From positions 1,668,789 through 1,732,788 of the forward strand of contig JBCAMK010000016.1 in the NCBI GenBank assembly GCA_038503065.1: a stretch of 64,000 bases of DNA, written 5' to 3'. Positions 58,319 to 64,000 of this stretch are shown in pieces (positions within the stretch are counted from its first letter, which is position 1; the number at the start of each line of letters is the position of its first letter). Source of the DNA: Paragyromitra xinjiangensis. Taxonomy: Eukaryota; Ascomycota; Pezizomycetes; Pezizales; Discinaceae. The notes under the pieces were generated by a model. That model did not search any database, was not told where the DNA came from, and saw only the letters and a list, made by a program, of their open reading frames with translations. The translations under genes were made by a program, and so were the position numbers.

Positions 58319-61224
58319 TCTAGAACATCATTAGAACTTGCGGTGACTGTAAATATTAGAGAGTAATACGTACGTGACAAGTTTCTAAGAATGTAAAATG
58401 TCCTGTAGTAACGTGGGAAAAATACTGGACACACTGGCGTTTTAGACGGAGAAGTCGTACACTTTATAGACTTGCTGCGTGCCCCTTGGGAATGGTTAAT
58501 CTCTCAATGACGTTCGTTTGCTCTGAATTAGAGGCTTATAGTCGAGTTCTCACCGAGCCAATCAATTACCATTAATTGACTTGCCACGTGACATCAGGTG
58601 GCGACTAGAGCATGGCACCTACCCACGCTTCGTATCCAGGTAATTACTATGCATGCAAATAGTGGTACCACCTGTTCCGTAAACCAATTGAGGAATAGGG
58701 CACAGTAGAGTAAATTTTACAGGCAGTGATTGCTTATTGGGGCGACAGTAACCGAGGAATGTGGTTCTTTTATTAATTATGTTTGGTTTATTATTTTTAG
58801 ATTGGGCTGTGAATAAACCTTCGCTGTCAGGGGTTGAAGATCGCTACAGCTTTGTACACTTGAGCATGCATACAACCACGTCTTGTAAAATAGTACGTGC
58901 GCGATTTCTTTTAACAGTTGAATTTATACGAGTTTTTGCCAAGAGAGTTTCTGCGCTAGCCAAGACCGTTCATTATCCTTACGATGCTGCCAACATTAAT
59001 CCGAGAAACTAAACCGTATTAGGATGAGAAAAACGCGCAAGTCACACACCTAAGACCCTCCAAGACCTGTTCGGAAGGAAGTTGGCAGCATTACCAGCGC
59101 AAGGGATAGCAGTTTATTCTTTAGATCGAAGTTCCTTACTGTACTGCAGATACGACTGTGTTCCCAGCCGCGAGTTACCGAGAACCTAGTCATGAGATCA
59201 CCCACGCATTCGCCTTATCATTCTGTCTCCCGAAAATTAATCTATAGGGTGGTATTTTTGGAATTTTTCACTTAGGGCAGCCGGCAATTAATACGATCTA
59301 TTATGACGCGAGATATTAATAGATAAACATTTCATTAGGTTGATGTTGATATCTGTGGGCCACGATTTTGTTCCTGGACAGTTTCTCGAGCTCCCTTTGA
59401 ATACGTACCTTAGTAAGCACCCGTATGAAGGCAGGGTGTGCATGAATTATTACCGTTTGGACCGGGTGGCGTAACAATGAGAGCCCATAGGAATCTTGAT
59501 TTCACACGTTCAATTGTGTCCTACAGTCTATCAAAGTCATGAAAAGACTAGGCAGGCGCGCCAATATGAGGGATTGTTAGAACATAATGAAAATCTTCAT
59601 ACATTTGAGCATTTTTTAAAAAACGGACAGCCTACTCACATTTAGAGCAAACTGTTGTATATCTTGTAGGTCCTAATACTTATCAGGGCAGGCAGATCGC
59701 CTTGAGCGAAGCGAAGGGGTGCATAGGGTTTAATGGGCCATCGGCTACAATAAACCCCGATTACCAACCTTGGAGATGACACTTGATAGGAAAATCTCTG
59801 CTAGGTGGGAGTCTTATTAAATGAAGAGGCAAACTGAGGAGTACACTATGCCCTTTGCGTCCATAACCCTTCACTTCGTTCAAGGCATGCTCAACGAAGT
59901 ACTAGTACAACACCCACCAGCAAGCACTCCATCTCTTTTTGGTTCGTTTTATGTAAGTATTGTGCGCTGAAAAAACTATCCGGACATCCGGAGGACCCTG
60001 TCTTCAAAATAAGTTGGCATTATTGATATTATACGAGTTTTCGATGATGTGAACCGTAGACAGGGGTAGATTTTCGCCCTTTAGAGGCCCAATACAGTTT
60101 AGGAGGTCGTACAGAAGTCCCTTATTGTCGTACAACAGCTTTTAGATGTTCTCTTGTGTGGGCGCTGCTGCTGTTCGGTGCCTGCTGGAGGACCCCTGCA
60201 TGACAATTTAGCAAGAGCGCGATATTGGTCATATGCTGCAGTGTTATGCCCGTTTTGCCTGATACGTGACCTAGGTTAGAGCCAACTGTCACTCAACTAC
60301 AAGGCGAGAGATGATATTAGCAGTAGCTGCCGGTCGGCAGGTTCTCTCTCTCCAGTATGGGAGTGAAGACCTCTAATGCTATCCGCACCGCTACACTACG
60401 TATATTAAGATCTATAAGTAAGCCTAAGAGCGGTTCTATTTAGGTCTTCCTCGAACTAGTTACTTCACCCCACGGATAGCATTGCTAAGCGCTAGAAATA
60501 TCCAGCAATGATTTGTTACTCAGAAGGCGAAGGGTTGAAACGTTTTATTCGACAAAGTTAATGCTAAATATTATAGGGCGTTTTGGTGGGTGGGGTAGGG
60601 GTTACCCCCTTCGTTCCCCATACAAATAGTGAGAGGTGTCGTACGCCAGGTTTGCTCAATAGCAATAAGTCAGAAAAGCTACTATATGCCAGGTGCGCTC
60701 GAGATCAATAAGTCAAAAAAAAGCTACCATATGCCAGGTTTGAGAAGCCGCGGTGATTTTGTCGCCATAAAGGTGGCTGGTCCGAGAAGGTCTTTATAGA
60801 AGCAGTGTGTTTTTGCCGAGATTTGGGCACAGGAATTGTGGGGCGTAATAGAACCAGCGTGCTATATATTTTCCAAAATGGATTAGCTTCTTCCACGGCT
60901 TGTAGGTGGAAAAGAGCACCTCTAAGTCACGATGTGCGAAACAGTAGCCGAACGGATGATCAAATGGACGTCTCTCCCCCGGATAACGGGGCAACGGCTC
61001 CATGCCGGGCTAAATCCAGAAAAGTGGAAAGGGAAGAATGGTCGAGACGGGATTACTTAGGGTTGATGAGTCTGATATCCTCTGCCCACGGTTGGAAATC
61101 TCTAGAGCATTAAGTATCTCACAGTTATCGCATTATAGGGGTTTTTCGTGCTGAGCGTTTCGGGTCAGGGTCAGCTTTTGGCAGTGTGTAACGTGGTCGG
61201 GAGCCACGGGAGCCCGCAGGCTAT
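58319..61224. other. Repeat-rich, gene-free stretch
   Basis: No gene is supported in 2.9 kb. An 11-nt inverted repeat (aatgctatccg at 60375 and its complement near 60475) is present. A diverged triplication around atatgccaggt / aataagtca lies near 60640-60740. Frames are short. Confidence 0.45.
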
Positions 61225-61576
61225 CGTACGGCGGGAAGCAGCAACTATTCAAAAGGCGAATATGCGTCGTACGGCGCCTAGGAGCACTTTGCAAAAGTGG
61301 AGAATCGCGTCGTACGGCGAGCAGAAGCAACTCTTCAAAAGCCGAAACAGCGTCGTACGGGGACTTTGGGCATATATTGATAGTTGGAGAATTGGCCCGT
61401 ACGATAGCAAATATCAAAATCCTAAAAGTGCAGCAAGCCATCGTACGGGCGATATTTGCTGTTTGCGAGGTTGCCAAAAGCCGTCGTACGGCGGATATCT
61501 GCTGTTTGCGAGGTTGCTGAATGGCCCCGTACGATAGCAAAAAGCCAAATCTGAAGATGCAGAAACGCGTCGTACG
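61225..61576. repeat. Nine CGTACG palindromes at 43-44 bp period
   Basis: CGTACG begins at 61225, 61268, 61311, 61354, 61398, 61442, 61485, 61528 and 61571. The spacings are 43, 43, 43, 44, 44, 43, 43 and 43. Intervening 37-38 nt segments are diverged but share pieces such as caaaag, gcaac and gatag/ctatc. Most copies extend to gcgtcgtacggcg. Confidence 0.92.
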
Positions 61577-61715
61577 ACGACTCACACAGCAACTCTCCCA
61601 CAGCAACCTCCTCTCAAAGCGAATCCACAGCGACTCCAAAGCGACCTTAGCAATGCAGAATAGCGACAGCAGGTAGGTGGAGATCCGACTTTTACAATGC
61701 AAACTGACGACTATT

Positions 61716-64000
61716 CACATGTAGATTGACGACTTTAGTCTGCAGGCTGTGGACAGCAGGCCACGCGACTCCTGAATCTCCTGCTGAATCGACTTCCTTG
61801 CGTCCCAGAGTTTACCCCCACCCGTTTCCCTATGTCACTGGCACTTCGGTACGCGCCCTTTGGCTCTGCTCGGCTGGCGGGTATTCGCGCGTTTTGGGAC
61901 GCGTCCTCGGCTCCAAATCAGCTGCTGAATCGACTCCCGAGCAGCCTCCGAATCGACTCCTGAATCGACTCCGAATCAGCTGCCGAATCGACTCCCGAAT
62001 CGACTCCCGACCACATGCCTCCACAGCGCGCGTGGCAGCAGGTTCGGGCGCCTGGCAGAGCTCCTGGAGGTCGCTGTCTGCAGGTTGAGTACCCTGGCGA
62101 CATTTGTTTGTATATATACGATTTTTGCTATGCAGAGTGGCGACATTTGGAAGTACTTTTCCGATTTTTGATATGCAGGTTTAGACAAAGGACCTGTGGC
62201 TCTGGCACCCACCCAGGCTGCATGTCCTTCCCGCGACAGCACGAAATGGGTGGATCGGAACCTGTTCCTGGGCATGTGCCTGAATTGACTGCTCAATTGA
62301 CTGCTCAATTGACTGCTGAATTGACTGCCGAATTGACTGCTGAATTGACTCCCGAATTGACTCGGAAGCAGCAGCCGAATCGACTCCCGAACCTCCTCCG
62401 AATCGACTCCCGAATTGACTCCGAATCAGCTGCCGAATCGACTCCTGAATCGACTCCCAATTGACTGCTGAATCGACTCCCGAATTGACTCCTGAATCGA
62501 CTCCCAATTGACTGCCGAATCGACTCCCGACCACACGCCTCCCACAGCGCGCGTGGCAGCAGGTTCGGGCGCCTGGCAGAGCTCCTGGAGGTCGCTGTCT
62601 GCAGATTGAGTACCCTACAGATAAGAGATGGTGGAATACGCCCCGTATTCCCGCAACGCAACACTGCCATGCAGCTACCATGCAGGTACCCACGCCCACA
62701 TGCCCGCTACATCCGCAACACCACCCAAATCGACTAGGAAACAGCTGCTGAAGACTCTGCAACGACTCCACAGCGACTCCAGCAATGCAGAATAGCGACA
62801 GGAGGTAGGTGTCAGTCCGACTTTTACTATGCAAACTGACGAATATCCACAGGTAGATTGGCGACTTTGGTCTGCAGGCTGGAGACAGTGAGCCACGCGA
62901 TCCCCGAATTGACCCGAACTCGAGGTTCCTCCCACAGCTTCCAGCTCCTAGAGCTCATCTCCACGCGTCTCCTAGCTCACGGGATCTCGCTGGCGCCTCC
63001 AAATCAGCTGCAGGATCGACTCCTGAATTGACTCCGAATCAGCTGCTGAATCGACTCCGAATCAACTCCCGAATCGACTCCTGAATTGACTCCGAATCAG
63101 CAGCCAAATCGACTCCCGATCACACGCCTCCCACAGCACGCGCGGCAGCAGGCTCAGGCGCCTTGCAGAGCTCCTGGAGGTCGCTGTCTGCAGGTTGAGT
63201 ACCCTGGCGACATTTGTTTGTATATATACGATTTTTGCTATGCAGAATGACGACAGCCCTTTGTACTTTTCCGATTTTTGATATGCAGGTTTGGACAATT
63301 GACCTGTGGCTCTGGCACCCACCCAGGCTGCATGTCCTCCCCGCGATGGTGCTGCATGGGTGGATGGGAACTCGTTCCTGGGCATACGCCTGAATCGACT
63401 CCCGAACCTCCTCCGAATCGACTCCCGAATTGACTCCGAATCAGCTGCCGAATCGACTCCTGAATCGACTCCCAATTGACTGCTGAATCGACTCCCTCCC
63501 ACACGCCTCCCACAGCGCGCGCGGCAGCAGGCTCAGGCGCCTTGCAGAGCTCCTGGAGGTCGCTGTCTGCAGGTTGAGTACCCTGGAGACATTTGTTTGT
63601 ATATATACGATTTTTGCTATGCAGAATGACGACAGGTCTTTGTACCTTTCCGATTTTTGCAATGCAAATTTAGACATTTGACCTGTGGCTCTGACACCCA
63701 CCCAGGCTTCTTGTCCTTTCCGCGACGGCACGAAATGGGTGGATCGAAACCTGTTCCTGGGCATAGGCCTGAATTGACTGCGGAATTGACTCGGAAGCAG
63801 CAGCCGAATCGACTCCCGAATCGACTCCCTCCCACATGCCTCCTACAGCGCGCGCAGCTGCAGGTTCAGGCGCCTGGCAGAGCTCCTGGAGGTCGCTGTC
63901 TGCAGGTTGAGTACCCTAGGGACATTTGTTTGTATATATACGATTTTTGCTATGCAGAGTGGCGACAGGTCTTTGTACCTTTCCGATTTTTGGTATGCAG
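61716..64000. repeat. Higher-order satellite running off the window
   Basis: It consists of long units with variable short-repeat cores. Landmarks recur in order: ggtcgctgtctgcag (near 62070, 62591, 63180, 63559 and 63893), catttgtttgtatatatacg (near 62101, 63209, 63590 and 63923), ctggcacccacccaggctgc (62193 and 63311, diverged at 63690) and arrays of gaatcgactcc/gaattgactcc 9-12-mers. Long frames here (ESIRESIRQ-type) are by-products of the array. It extends beyond 64000. Confidence 0.85.

Noticed and set aside
61225..61576. CRISPR array (regularly spaced palindromes)
   Set aside because: The conserved part is only 6-13 nt, spacers are related to each other, no cas genes are present and the genome is fungal.
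61830..63835. ESIRESIRQ-type long minus-strand frames
   Set aside because: They follow the satellite units exactly, appear in several overlapping frames and have no start context or domain.

Overview
The window comes from a filamentous ascomycete (Pezizomycotina-type) nuclear genome. Evidence: genes split by short 48-95 nt introns with GT..AG ends, an ER protein ending in HDEL, a GPI-anchored wall protein, fungal carbohydrate-active enzymes (GH35, AA9, AA7/BBE type), a fungal rhodopsin-like 7-TM protein, short TTAGGG-type motifs, and long gene-poor stretches with small TIR elements. I see no rRNA gene, convincing tRNA, CRISPR array or bacterial operon. No virus was recognised. The exact lineage cannot be fixed from the sequence.

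Layout. 1-4.2 kb: no supported gene, one foldback element. 4.2-5.0 kb: Thr/Cys-rich GPI-type surface protein (+). 7.0-10.9 kb: minus-strand two-TM protein, a three-finger C2H2 protein and an unresolved hypothetical locus. 12.5-16.1 kb: GH35 beta-galactosidase, rebuilt here as nine exons and 1021 aa. 16.8 kb: tiny MGC-type acylated protein. 17.9-19.6 kb: ER protein disulfide isomerase whose CGHC site is built from two microexons. 21.8-24.0 kb: 752-aa membrane protein with a glycosylated ectodomain. 24.8-25.7 kb (-): AA9 lytic polysaccharide monooxygenase, four exons. 28.3-30.5 kb (-): secreted BBE-type FAD oxidase, six exons. 30.5-34.5 kb: empty. 34.5-36.0 kb: rhodopsin-like 7-TM protein, six exons. 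36.9-37.8 kb: gene relic. 38.8-43.8 kb: 1577-aa WW-domain protein with very long low-complexity repeats. 44.9-47.1 kb (-): large membrane protein interrupted by one in-frame TAG. 50.2-50.7 kb (-): ricin-B-like beta-trefoil protein. 54.0-55.0 kb: frameshifted relic. 55.0-57.7 kb: a nest of MITEs and simple-repeat-tailed elements. 58.0-58.3 kb (-): small secreted Cys protein. 61.2-61.6 kb: nine CGTACG palindromes at a 43-44 bp period. 61.7-64.0 kb: higher-order satellite that runs off the window end.

How the genes work together. The GH35, AA9 and BBE-type enzymes, all with secretion signals, lie within 18 kb and fit extracellular plant cell-wall breakdown. BBE/AA7 oxidases release H2O2, which is a co-substrate of AA9 enzymes, so a functional link is reasonable but inferred. 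The PDI could serve folding of disulfide-rich secreted proteins. The right third looks like a repeat-rich, gene-decaying compartment. The exon structures for GH35, PDI, AA9, BBE, 7-TM and WW genes were worked out by hand; in each case the joined length is a multiple of three and the junctions restore family motifs or an uninterrupted frame.
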